The notes: generated from the letters alone by a model not told the origin. Numbered from the stretch's first letter, positions 50,649-59,011 are shown. The stretch is 64,000 nt of DNA from Epilithonimonas hungarica (GCF_900102265.1 NZ_FNBH01000003.1:372001-436000); one strand, 5' to 3'. Translations and numbers: made by a program.

Positions 50649-51268
50649 TGCAGGAGAAATATAATGTAGATCAGTTCAATGATATTCTTTTACGTAGGAG
50701 AAGCATATATCCTTATCAGTACATAAAGGGGAAAGCCATCCCCGATGAAGTTATTTGGCAAATACTCGAAAATGCCAACCGAGCACCTAACCACAAACAG
50801 ACAGAGCCGTGGCGGTTTTCCGTTTTTTCAGGCGATGGACTAAAATTTTTCGGACAGTTACAGGCTGATATTTACAGGCAGTTTGCAGGCGACAATTACC
50901 AAGAGGACAGGTACAAAAAACTCATTGAATACCCGTTAATGTCCTCACACGTTATTGCTATCGGGATGAAAAGAAATGCTGCACATAAACTTCCCGAAAT
51001 AGAGGAAATAGAAGCCGTAGCCTGCGCTGTTCAGAATATGTTCCTTAGTGTTACCGCTTACGATTTAGGGTGTTACTGGACAACAGCGGGCATTACCTAT
51101 TTTGAGGAAGCAAAACCACATTTCGGTTTAGGTACCGAAGACAGGTTATTGGGATTTTTGTATATCGGTTATGTGGAAAAACGGGTAACTGCCATCTCAA
51201 AACGGCAACCGATAAGCAATAAGGTAAAATGGATTAACAGCATAAACGGGATAGAAATGCCCTTGTGA
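50645..51268 (+). CDS. Nitroreductase-family protein (YdjA-like)
   Basis: 207 residues. FMN-binding-type motifs are ILLRRRSIYPYQY, ENANRAPNHKQTEPWRFSVF and ITYFEEAKPHFGLG. The NRAPNHKQTEPWRF form is the YdjA-like branch, unlike the nitroreductase at 28348. Coupled to the metal ATPase (ATGA overlap) and followed after 4 nt by the MtrA-like gene. Confidence 0.88.
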   Translation: MMQEKYNVDQFNDILLRRRSIYPYQYIKGKAIPDEVIWQILENANRAPNHKQTEPWRFSVFSGDGLKFFGQLQADIYRQFAGDNYQEDRYKKLIEYPLMSSHVIAIGMKRNAAHKLPEIEEIEAVACAVQNMFLSVTAYDLGCYWTTAGITYFEEAKPHFGLGTEDRLLGFLYIGYVEKRVTAISKRQPISNKVKWINSINGIEMPL

Positions 51269-51272
51269 TTGA

Positions 51273-52211
51273 ATGAAAAAACTGATGCACTTTTTAGCCA
51301 GGATTTTCCCCAGCAATGAAGCGGGGGAAAATCCTGCTGCCGTAAAGATGTTTCACTTGATGACTAAGGTTAAAGAACGATTTAAAAGCCGAAGAACGGA
51401 AGCAGGTAATCAGTGGCCCCTATATCCAGGAAGTTATACGGTGATTAATGCACAGGCAAATATTGCTGTTTGCACACTAACTTCAGAAAATCTGATTGCT
51501 ACCGAGGATTTACTCTCTAAAAACGTCGCCATAATCGGCACGGTAATGACCTCCAATTTGGGTATCGAGAAAATTATCCTCAACATCATTTCCAATCCCC
51601 ACATCCGATATTTTTTGCTTTGCGGAAAAGAAAGCCCGATTTTCAAAGTAGGACAGGCATTCGACTGTTTATTTCATTACGGAGTAGATAAAGACAAGCG
51701 TATTATAAATGCTGATGGTTATTTTCCTGTACTGAACAATTTGCCGATGCAGAAAATAAACCATTTTCTAAAACAGGTCCATTTTATAAACCTTACAAAT
51801 GAGAAGCAAGGGCACGTAATTTTGCAGGCTATTGATGACATAAAAGGTAAAAAAGAAATATTTAAAGATTTTACAGTTGGCGGCAGCGAGGGTTTAAAGG
51901 AAGAGGTCATTTCCGAAATTAAACCGGGTGGGCGAAGAATACCCTTAGATTATGACCAAAAAGGCTTTTTTGTGATTACCGTTGATAATCCCAAAAGAGA
52001 AATTACGGTTAAACATTATTACAAGGATAACCGTGCAGGATTTATGATTAAAGGGCATTCTTCTGAAGCTATCCTTTTAGCAATATTGGACAATGACCTG
52101 GTATCACAAATGAGCCACGCAGGTTATTTGGGTGCAGAATTGGCAAAAGCGGAAACCGCTATAAAACTTGGGTTAAAATACACACAAGACCAATCGTTAA
52201 AGAAAGGCTGA
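51273..52211 (+). CDS. MtrA/DUF4346-like protein (tetrahydromethanopterin methyltransferase subunit A relative)
   Basis: 312 residues. Residues ~45-185 resemble the cytosolic domain of MtrA, the corrinoid-carrying subunit of the methanogen methyltransferase (WPLYPGSYTVINAQANIAVC, NIISNPHIRYFLLCGKES). Residues ~215-300 resemble DUF4346. In MtrA the lower cobalt ligand is a His in a GKExxGHxxGQA-type stretch; here it reads GKESPIFKVGQA without His (alignment by eye). No C-terminal membrane helix. Not a methanogenesis enzyme; role unknown, possibly metal- or cofactor-related given the neighbouring P1B-4 pump. Confidence 0.75.
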   Translation: MKKLMHFLARIFPSNEAGENPAAVKMFHLMTKVKERFKSRRTEAGNQWPLYPGSYTVINAQANIAVCTLTSENLIATEDLLSKNVAIIGTVMTSNLGIEKIILNIISNPHIRYFLLCGKESPIFKVGQAFDCLFHYGVDKDKRIINADGYFPVLNNLPMQKINHFLKQVHFINLTNEKQGHVILQAIDDIKGKKEIFKDFTVGGSEGLKEEVISEIKPGGRRIPLDYDQKGFFVITVDNPKREITVKHYYKDNRAGFMIKGHSSEAILLAILDNDLVSQMSHAGYLGAELAKAETAIKLGLKYTQDQSLKKG

Positions 52212-52229
52212 ATTTCACTATGAATAATC

Positions 52230-52358
52230 AGGGCGTGTCCCTTTGTATTTTTTGATTAACCGCTGTGTGGTGGCAAAAAAGCGAACGGGTCAGGCTATCC
52301 GCTATATCTTTTGTTCGCAAAAACACGACAAAAGGATGCCGCTTCTATCCCTCACGCT
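52230..52358. other. Conserved-looking structured intergenic element
   Basis: It fills the gap between two convergent genes. The ends pair (GCGTG 52233-52237 with CACGC 52353-52357) and an inner CTTTTGT...ACAAAAG stem follows GGGTCAGGCTATCCGCT; it closes with CCGCTTCTATCCCTCACGC. I recall closely similar sequence (GGGCTATCCG...TCTATCCCTCACGC) near gene ends in other Bacteroidota genomes. No protein is encoded. Confidence 0.5.
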
Positions 52359-53238
52359 ATAATCCGTTCAAAAAACTAAGCATTTTACCTATCTCCGAAT
52401 TTATCTTTGAAAAGGCAAACCATTTTTTGCCCAGGTCTTTGAGTGAAGCCCCTATATGATAGAGTTCTGTATGGTCAATAATTAAAAAACGATCATGGGC
52501 ATCCGAGAATAGCTCGACTTCAATAGGCGGATATTGGCTATTGTAGCGTTGCAAGTCTAACCGTAGTTGATTACTGATGTTTTTGGTATAGATAGTGGCA
52601 GTTACATTGGCATTCCGTTTCCCCAACAAAGTCAGTACCGTGTCGTCCACATAATTATCCAACAGGATAATGGTGGTTTTGGCACGTCGGATAATATCGG
52701 AAACAAAGGCATAGGCATCAAAAATTTGACCATCATAAAAAATACCTTTTTCGCTTTGCAGTTTACCGCTTTCGAGGGCTTTAAAGATTTCCTCAAATTT
52801 TTGGTCGGCTTCCAATTGTTTCAGTTCAATCTTATCCAAACGATGAAATAAAGCAGAATTGCTGACAAGCATTCTTCGCATTTCCACGAAAGCATTCATT
52901 ATCTCTATGCTTACGCTGATAGCAACCGTACTTTTTAGTACACCGGAAAGCATCGCTATACCTTGTTCCGTAAATACAAAGGGCAGGTATTTTCGGTGCT
53001 GACCTCTTCCTGCGTTTAAGGTCACAATTTGTGACCTTAAAACTTCCCACTCTTCGGGAGTAAGCTGAAAACAGAAATTTTCGGGGAAACGTTCGCTATT
53101 ACGTTTTACTGCCTGATTGAAAACCTTTGTTTCTACCTGATAGATATTGGCGAGGTCAGTATCCAGCATTACCTGCTTTCCTCTGATACTGAAAATCTGG
53201 CTTTCGATTTCTTTTTGGGTAATGATATTGTTATCCAT
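52357..53238 (-). CDS. ORF6N-domain protein with PLD-like C-terminus
   Basis: 293 residues. The N-terminal ORF6N (KilA-N-like) DNA-binding domain occupies ~8-100 (SQIFSIRGKQVMLDTDLANI, YQVETKVFNQAVKRNSERFP). A helical linker follows, and the C-terminal ~130 residues include TTIILLDNYVDDTVLTLL and HDRFLIIDHTELYHIG, a phospholipase-D-like HxKx4D motif with Arg for Lys. Such proteins are frequent on ICEs and phages; their task is not established. Its start overlaps the topB stop by 1 nt. Confidence 0.88.
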   Translation of the reverse strand: MDNNIITQKEIESQIFSIRGKQVMLDTDLANIYQVETKVFNQAVKRNSERFPENFCFQLTPEEWEVLRSQIVTLNAGRGQHRKYLPFVFTEQGIAMLSGVLKSTVAISVSIEIMNAFVEMRRMLVSNSALFHRLDKIELKQLEADQKFEEIFKALESGKLQSEKGIFYDGQIFDAYAFVSDIIRRAKTTIILLDNYVDDTVLTLLGKRNANVTATIYTKNISNQLRLDLQRYNSQYPPIEVELFSDAHDRFLIIDHTELYHIGASLKDLGKKWFAFSKINSEIGKMLSFLNGL

Positions 53239-55322
53239 TATTTCTGTTTAGGTTTATTCTTTTCAAATTCAAAGGAAGTCTTATAATCTTCATTTAATAC
53301 GATATAGGCATCGAATTTCTTTCCGGCTTTGCTCGTCATTCCTTTGATGAGATTGGTCCTACCCTTATTGACAAGGTTTTCAATATCTGCGATACCGATT
53401 TTAACCCCGCACACATTGCGGAACTGCACCCAACTACAAACTTCATCAGGACATTTAACAATCTTATCACGGATAATCAAATGCTGGCTTTTACATTTCG
53501 GGCAAACCAATTTGGGCAGGTTATTTCGGGCAATGGAAGTTTGCAGCAATTCATCGGTAATAGATGAAGCGTAATGTTCCATTTCCTTTTGGAACGCACC
53601 TGCATCCGCTTCGTTGTTTTCGATTTTTTGCAAAGCCAATTCCCATTCAGCAGTCATTGCCACATCTGCAATTTTACGGTCTTTGACCAATCCATATACC
53701 TGCAATCCCTTTTCGGTTGGTATCAAAGATTTCTTTTCCCTTTGGATATAATTTCGGGTAAACAGGGTTTCGATTATTGCGGCTCTTGTAGCCGGAGTAC
53801 CGATACCGATATTTTGCAGGGCTTTCCGTTCGTCTTCATTTTCGATTTCCTTTCCGGCACTTTCCATAGCCGACAAAAGCCCTGCTTCGGTATAAAGCAC
53901 AGGGGGTTTAGTTTTCTTTTCGAGAACGGAGGCTTCTTTTATTTTAAGTTCATCGCCTTTTTTCAGTTCGGGCAAATCCTGTAAAGGTTCGGTATCATCG
54001 TCCGTGAAACTTCCCTTAACGGAACGCCAGCCAGCTTCTATAACCTTACAGCCTTTTGCGGTAAAATCGTAATGCAATACCTGTAAACCGACATCGGTTA
54101 GCTCTTTGATACAGGCTTGTGAAAGGGCTTCGAGCAATCGAAAGGCAATCATATCATAAACGGCATTTTCCTTTGCGTTCAGTGCTGAAGGAATTTTGTC
54201 TGTAATCAATAATCCGTGGTGGTCTGTAACACGCAAATCGTTCACGATACGTTTATTGAAACGTCCCCATTTCATTTTTGATACGGTTTGCTTGCAGGCT
54301 TCCCTGTCCTGCAAAGCTCTCACGAGATTGGGAATTTCTGCCCACATATCTTCAGGAATGTATTTGCTTCCGGTGCGTGGGTAAGTGATAAACTTCTTTT
54401 CGTAAAGGCTTTGGGCAATGTTGAGGGTTTCTTCGGCAGAAAGGTTCAATTTTTTGTTGGCTTCCTTTTGCAAGCCCGTAAGGTCGAACAATAAGGGTGG
54501 TTGATCTGTAACGCTTTTGGTTTCTACTGATATAACAGTTGCCGCTCCATTTCGCTGAATGGCTTTAAGGGTATCATCAGCCTGCTTTTTATCTTCCCAT
54601 TTGGTTTTGGAAAGGCTTTTAAAATCTATCAGCTCTTTGTTGTGCAACAACTGTACCTGCCAATAATTCTTAACCTTGAAATTCTTGTTTTCCAGATAGC
54701 GTTTGCATATCAAAGCCAGTGTAGGCGTTTGTACTCTTCCGAGCGAATAGATGCCATTGCCTGCGGCAATGCTCAACGCCTGTGTAGCATTAATACCCAC
54801 AAGCCAATCGGCTCTGCTTCTGCCTTGTGCCGCCTGATGCAATCCGTCAAATACTGCCCCGTCTTTTAGATTATCAAAGCCTTGTTTTATAGCTTTTTCG
54901 GTAAGTGAACTAATCCAAAGGCGTTCAAAGGGCTTGTTACATTTCAGGTATTCGTAGATATAGCGAAATATCAATTCGCCCTCACGTCCTGCATCGGTAG
55001 CAACAATAATGCTGTTGCTACGGTTAAATAGTTGTTCGATGACTTTCAGTTGCTTTGATGCACCTGCATCGACTGTATAACCTTTGTCCTTTTTTACTTT
55101 CCGCACGGTCAGTAAAAAAGGGTTGGGAAGTATCGGCAAAGCAGCTTTGTCAAACCCCGAAATCCCGTAATCTTCGGGCATTCCCAATCCGATTAAATGA
55201 CCGAATGCCCACGTAACAAAATAGCCGTTCCCTGTCAGGTAGCCGTCCTTTTTATCGGATGCTCCCACAAGTCCGGCTATTTCCCTTGCTACGCTTGGTT
55301 TTTCTGCAATGATTGTTTTCAT
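53238..55322 (-). CDS. topB: Type IA DNA topoisomerase (TopB/Exc-like)
   Basis: 694 residues. The Toprim domain starts the protein (MKTIIAEKPSVAREIAGLVG, VATDAGREGELIFRY), the active-site Tyr lies in FITYPRTGSKYIP (~315), and a C-terminal zinc-ribbon (CPKCKSQH...CPDEVCSW) follows. In CTnDOT the equivalent gene (exc) closes the excision operon xis2c-xis2d-orf3-exc, the same order as here. It relaxes or decatenates single-stranded regions during excision or transfer. Confidence 0.95.
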   Translation of the reverse strand: MKTIIAEKPSVAREIAGLVGASDKKDGYLTGNGYFVTWAFGHLIGLGMPEDYGISGFDKAALPILPNPFLLTVRKVKKDKGYTVDAGASKQLKVIEQLFNRSNSIIVATDAGREGELIFRYIYEYLKCNKPFERLWISSLTEKAIKQGFDNLKDGAVFDGLHQAAQGRSRADWLVGINATQALSIAAGNGIYSLGRVQTPTLALICKRYLENKNFKVKNYWQVQLLHNKELIDFKSLSKTKWEDKKQADDTLKAIQRNGAATVISVETKSVTDQPPLLFDLTGLQKEANKKLNLSAEETLNIAQSLYEKKFITYPRTGSKYIPEDMWAEIPNLVRALQDREACKQTVSKMKWGRFNKRIVNDLRVTDHHGLLITDKIPSALNAKENAVYDMIAFRLLEALSQACIKELTDVGLQVLHYDFTAKGCKVIEAGWRSVKGSFTDDDTEPLQDLPELKKGDELKIKEASVLEKKTKPPVLYTEAGLLSAMESAGKEIENEDERKALQNIGIGTPATRAAIIETLFTRNYIQREKKSLIPTEKGLQVYGLVKDRKIADVAMTAEWELALQKIENNEADAGAFQKEMEHYASSITDELLQTSIARNNLPKLVCPKCKSQHLIIRDKIVKCPDEVCSWVQFRNVCGVKIGIADIENLVNKGRTNLIKGMTSKAGKKFDAYIVLNEDYKTSFEFEKNKPKQK

Positions 55323-56805
55323 ATTGTACTACATTTTTTCTTCCTTTGGATTTTGCAGGAGTTTCGGGTTTTTCCTGTTGTTCTTGTTGCTTTTTGCTGT
55401 CAGGATTTTTCTGTCCTGTTTTCAAAGGCTCATTGATATTCTTGGTCGCTTCATTGGTTTTACCCTCCGAATTAACCGCTGTTTGGGTTTTATGGGTTTC
55501 AACAGGTTTTGCCTGTGCTTTGAGCTTATCAGGGTTTTGAAAAGAGAAATCTGTTTTTCCCGTTTCTTTGTTGAGCGTGATATAACCCTGGTATTTTTGC
55601 CCCTTTTTATCAATCAGTCCATCAACATAAACCGTTTGTCCAGCTTTGAATTTACCATATTGTTCATCGTCCAATTCTTTGCCTCTGAAAGTTCTTGGGG
55701 CTTCCTGCGGTTGGCTTTGCTGATTGGTTTGTTGATTGTTCTGCCCGTTGCTTTGCGTTTGCCTGTTAGCGTTGTTCCTGTCAAACAGGAACTCAACATA
55801 ACGCTTGTCTGCATTGAACTGTACCGTTGCAGAAAATTCGGTTCCCTTTTTAGAAATCATTCCGTCCAATTGAAGCGGCTTGCCCTCCAGTAAGGTTTGC
55901 TTTTGTGCATCATCTAATTTCACACCTTTAATTTCATCGGGGATTTTTATTAAATCTTTCCTTAAAGCAATAAGCTCATTGGTCAGTCTGTCCACACTCA
56001 CAATGGAGGGCATCATTTCACCTGTCTTGGAGTTTTTCAAATCAACTATACGTCCCATATTTCCTGTTTCAAGCAGGTTTTTTTTATCCTCCTCTGTAAA
56101 CTTGTGTCCGAAAAACTCAAAATTCAGGTTGGGTTCTTTACGGATACCGTGTATCGCTGCTACAACCTGTCCGTCTTCGGTAGGCTGTAAAGACAAACGG
56201 GCATCGGTACGGACAATGGCGCCGCCCAGGTTTACGCTAACCGGCACAAGCTCGTTAGTCTTGTAGCCCCTTAGCAAAGGGTCTAACAAATTCATTTTTT
56301 CAAGGCGTTCTTTGCCCAATCCGAGATTGTTCATTGTTTCCCAATCAATCTGTTCCGGCTTAAAGCGGTATTCGCCTGTTTCCGGTGTTGCTTGTGTTGT
56401 TTCCATATCTTTTTTATTTTCTTGTTTTTGCTCCTGTTGAGGATCTATTTTTACTTCGTGCTCCTTCATCAGTTTTTCGCCTTCGGGAGTTGGTCTATCC
56501 ACCTGCTTCTGCATCTCATTTGCCGTATCGATGGCAATAGGTGCTGGCACTTTGAAAAAGGAGAAGTTGGTAGGGTTCTTTAACTGGCTGAAGAAGTTGG
56601 AGAAGAAATTGGAAAAGATATCGCCGGACTTATCCACCCTCATAAACTGATTTTGGTTTTTTTTTGTGGGGTCAACGGTTTCCATTTTTCCGTTTTCATC
56701 AATGCTTTTTACTGCCTGAATTTTCTTTTTTTCTTTATCCAGCACCAACAATATGTCCGATAGTTGTTCTGGCATTTCCTGTTTATTTGTTGTTTCTTCA
56801 CTCAT
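55252..56805 (-). CDS. DUF3945 protein (CTnDOT orf3-like)
   Basis: 517 residues as read. Two or three DUF3945-type repeats (FRGKELDDEQYGKFKAGQTV, KLDDAQKQTLLEGKPLQLDG) sit between an acidic N-terminus and a Gln/Lys-rich tail. The last ~31 codons run 71 nt into topB. A run of six A (minus strand; 55334-55339) precedes this; with one A less the protein would end ...KGRKM and stop 6 nt before the topB start. A 1-nt insertion is therefore plausible. Role in excision control is inferred from position. Confidence 0.85.
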   Translation of the reverse strand: MSEETTNKQEMPEQLSDILLVLDKEKKKIQAVKSIDENGKMETVDPTKKNQNQFMRVDKSGDIFSNFFSNFFSQLKNPTNFSFFKVPAPIAIDTANEMQKQVDRPTPEGEKLMKEHEVKIDPQQEQKQENKKDMETTQATPETGEYRFKPEQIDWETMNNLGLGKERLEKMNLLDPLLRGYKTNELVPVSVNLGGAIVRTDARLSLQPTEDGQVVAAIHGIRKEPNLNFEFFGHKFTEEDKKNLLETGNMGRIVDLKNSKTGEMMPSIVSVDRLTNELIALRKDLIKIPDEIKGVKLDDAQKQTLLEGKPLQLDGMISKKGTEFSATVQFNADKRYVEFLFDRNNANRQTQSNGQNNQQTNQQSQPQEAPRTFRGKELDDEQYGKFKAGQTVYVDGLIDKKGQKYQGYITLNKETGKTDFSFQNPDKLKAQAKPVETHKTQTAVNSEGKTNEATKNINEPLKTGQKNPDSKKQQEQQEKPETPAKSKGRKNVVQYENNHCRKTKRSKGNSRTCGSIR

Positions 56806-56867
56806 AACTTGAAAAATTTTAAAGTTTTGTGCCGAAAGTAAGAGAAGCGTTCACTGCTTTGCACTAT

Positions 56868-56913
56868 GTGGCACTCAAAGGCAGTATTTGGCGTTCATTG
56901 GCGTTCATTTGGT
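56868..56913 (+). promoter_or_regulatory. Operator-like motif array G, upstream of the DUF3945 gene
   Basis: GTGGCAC, then GGCAGTATTTGGC (core 56886), a TTCATTGGCG unit and ATTTGGT (56907), 21 bp from the first core. It lies 63-108 bp upstream of the start at 56805, antisense to it, and touches the 3' end of the upstream HTH gene. Confidence 0.55.
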
Positions 56914-57186
56914 AAAACTTTCTCTGATAAACTGATGTACGTCGGACAGCTTGTAATACAGTTTTCCACTTATCGTATAATAAGGCAGCTTCCCGATGGA
57001 ACGGTAGCGTTGCAGGGAGCGGTTGCTGATTTTCAGCATTTGGAGCAGATCCTGGTTGTCAAGCAATTCTTCGCCGTCAATGGTATTGCGTTTCTTTTGT
57101 AAATCATCAATATGGTCGCTAAGCATATCAAAGCGGTTCATTATGCGTTCCATCCACGCCAAAAAGTCCATTCTGTCAATATTCAT
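56905..57186 (-). CDS. Xis2d-like helix-turn-helix protein (pair 2)
   Basis: 93 residues; C-terminal MerR/excisionase HTH (LLQMLKISNRSLQRYRSIGK, YYKLSDVHQFIRESF). By order (HTH-HTH-DUF3945-topB) it corresponds to xis2d of CTnDOT, needed for excision and for activation of the transfer genes. Paralogous to the gene at 7819-8112. Confidence 0.8.
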   Translation of the reverse strand: MNIDRMDFLAWMERIMNRFDMLSDHIDDLQKKRNTIDGEELLDNQDLLQMLKISNRSLQRYRSIGKLPYYTISGKLYYKLSDVHQFIRESFTK

Positions 57187-57212
57187 AGGGATATACTTTT
57201 AAGGGGTCATAC

Positions 57213-57566
57213 CTATTTTTTGTCTGTCTTTAGCTTTCTGCCTTTTTCAATATAGCTTTTGCCTTTTTCCATAAGCTCCTGCACATACTCGTCACTGCTC
57301 TGTACGGCATTGGCATTGAGCATATCCTTAATTGCACCGATGGTATAGAAGTATTGCCCATAAATTTTGGAATAGGCTATCTCTCCTTTGGTACGCATAC
57401 GCCACAAGGTCTTTTCGCTGATGTGCAGGTATTGGCATACCTCGTGGTTATTGAGCCACAGGTCATCATAGCTGGTATCTTCCAGTCTTTTCAGATAGTC
57501 AGTGATAGCACTGATACGGCTGTTTAGCTGTTTCCACGCTTCTTCTTCGATAGTTATTATTTGCAT
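57213..57566 (-). CDS. Xis2c-like helix-turn-helix protein (pair 2)
   Basis: 117 residues; HTH WLNNHEVCQYLHISEKTLWR followed by a winged segment. By order it corresponds to xis2c of CTnDOT, the first gene of the excision operon activated by RteC, whose gene lies directly upstream here. Paralogous to the gene at 8093-8404. Confidence 0.8.
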   Translation of the reverse strand: MQIITIEEEAWKQLNSRISAITDYLKRLEDTSYDDLWLNNHEVCQYLHISEKTLWRMRTKGEIAYSKIYGQYFYTIGAIKDMLNANAVQSSDEYVQELMEKGKSYIEKGRKLKTDKK

Positions 57567-57607
57567 TGCATAGCTTTTTAATGTTCACTATGCAAAGTTG
57601 CTAAGGG

Positions 57608-57646
57608 TGGCAGAGTTTGTCCGCCAAGTCTTGCCAATTGGTTTGG
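57608..57646 (+). promoter_or_regulatory. Operator-like motif array H, upstream of the xis2c-like gene
   Basis: GGTGGCAGAGTTTGTC (core 57615) followed by GCCAAGTCTTGCC, which makes an imperfect inverted repeat with it, and GGTTTGG at 57640. It lies 42-80 bp upstream of the start at 57566, where the RteC-activated promoter is expected. Confidence 0.45.
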
Positions 57647-57780
57647 TGGTTTTTTTGAAAATTTTTGCAATTCGTGTAATCCCTTATGAATTAAGGGTTT
57701 TGTGAAAGTTGGCAAAACAAAGAAGTTCAAATTTGCTGGTTATACCAATTGGCAGATATGGGCAAAGTGTGTAAAAGGCA

Positions 57781-57813
57781 TAAAAAAAAGCAGTACACAA
57801 AAATGTACTGCTT
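57781..57813 (-). terminator. Terminator of rteC
   Basis: AGCAGTACA and TGTACTGCT pair around CAAAAA; on the minus strand a run of eight T follows. It lies 20 nt after the rteC stop. Confidence 0.85.
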
Positions 57814-57832
57814 CGAAAAAGATTAAAAAACT

Positions 57833-58681
57833 CTACAAAGTCTTGTCCATATATTCTTCAAGCGATAATTTGAGTTGGTCCAAGAACGTCGTGCGACTTC
57901 CTGCCCGGTCTTTCATCCGATGAAAAGCGTGATGTAAATCGTTCAATGGAATACGGAACAAGACTTGGGCGATTAAGCTAATTTTACGGATGCCCACCTT
58001 GCCGTGGGAAATAACCCCGGCAGCATATAATGCATAAATTAATTCGATGAGTGCATTTTTTGAATCCGTCCAAAAAACATCCTTTGTATTTTCTATATTG
58101 TGTAATCCAAGGTTAGTGCTATTTTCTTCGGGACTTATTTTAGTCAGTAAATAAGTGTAAAGTAGCTCATTTGCTATAATGTGTGCGATCTTGTAATCGT
58201 AATAGGTAGAAAACTTCGGGTCAATTTCAAATACAAAGCTATTCAACCCATCATGGTAATTTATTCTGCCTAATCTGAAGTAGGTATCGTCCCGGTCTGT
58301 TCTTCCCGAACGATAGTATCTGTAAAATTCTGAATTACAGATATGTTCTATATATTCCTGTTTCAGTTCGTGCAATTGATTTGAAAAGTAAGTTCGGTAC
58401 ATTTTTCCGTTATGTACCGGGCAAGATGTTTCTATGCGAAATACTTTGTTGTAATAAATCAGCTTACCAAGAATTTGAGGTTTTATGTTGCGAAAGAAAC
58501 CGGTTTCTTCGGCCTCATCCTTAAAGCCTTCTTTTGAAATATATTCCTTGGTTAGGCTCAGAAGTTCTTGTAAGTAACATGTCATTTGATATGCCTCGTC
58601 TATCAGACGGGATGTTCGGGATGAAATATCAGCCTCCTTGCGGTGTATTTCAGAGATGATGTTATTTAGTGAAAGTTTCAT
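57833..58681 (-). CDS. rteC: RteC-family regulator of excision
   Basis: 282 residues matching RteC: SGRTDRDDTYFRLGRINYHD, FVFEIDPKFSTYYDYKIAHI and a C-terminal HTH-like part after FWTDSKNALIELIYALYAAG. In CTnDOT, RteC activates the excision operon by binding upstream of xis2c; the gene lies upstream of an xis2c-like gene here as well. The tetracycline-responsive RteA/RteB partners of CTnDOT are not seen in this window. Confidence 0.92.
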   Translation of the reverse strand: MKLSLNNIISEIHRKEADISSRTSRLIDEAYQMTCYLQELLSLTKEYISKEGFKDEAEETGFFRNIKPQILGKLIYYNKVFRIETSCPVHNGKMYRTYFSNQLHELKQEYIEHICNSEFYRYYRSGRTDRDDTYFRLGRINYHDGLNSFVFEIDPKFSTYYDYKIAHIIANELLYTYLLTKISPEENSTNLGLHNIENTKDVFWTDSKNALIELIYALYAAGVISHGKVGIRKISLIAQVLFRIPLNDLHHAFHRMKDRAGSRTTFLDQLKLSLEEYMDKTL

Positions 58682-58773
58682 AGCGACAATTTTATTAAGG
58701 AATGCTTCTTACCTGTTGGAGATGTAACAGCCCTTCAATTCTTATGCAAAATTTGGCATTGTAATCGAAAATT

Positions 58774-58801
58774 TAGCCCAAGTTGGTTTGAACTTGGGCA
58801 A
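58774..58801. terminator. Hairpin upstream of rteC
   Basis: GCCCAAGTT (58776-58784) and AACTTGGGC (58791-58799) form a perfect 9-bp stem with A/T-rich flanks. It may terminate transcription coming from the antiporter gene. Confidence 0.6.
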
Positions 58802-58937
58802 TTTTGTTATCTATTCAGTAAGCAATTTCAAACAGAAATTACGTACTTAGCCTGTTGCTTGCCTACTATTTTTTCACTCTATTTCTTTTTCGATGATATA
58901 CCCCTAAATTTCATCATTTATATTCAACTTTTTGACC

Positions 58938-58997
58938 TTAAACAACTGTAAGGGTGATTTCCCAGTATTTATCAATATGACCAATATCAGTTTTAGC
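58938..58997 (-). pseudogene. Remnant of a DUF1269 gene
   Basis: On the minus strand 19 codons before a TAA read AKTDIGHIDKYWEITLTVV. This matches GKTAIVAHIDEYWEIPLNMA in the intact DUF1269 gene at 60344-60865. A TAG immediately upstream shows it is not expressed as a gene. It is probably what remains of a second DUF1269 gene that once followed the antiporter. Confidence 0.5.
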
Positions 58998-59011
58998 CTA
59001 AGGAAATATTT

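Noticed and set aside
50645-51268. BluB (dimethylbenzimidazole synthase) identity for the nitroreductase, attractive beside an MtrA-like gene
   Set aside because: The NRAPNHKQTEPWRF motif is that of the YdjA-like branch and gives no support for BluB.
53238-58681. Complete CTnDOT rteA-rteB-tetQ regulatory set
   Set aside because: RteC and the excision operon are present, but no RteA/RteB pair and no tetracycline-resistance gene occurs in the window.
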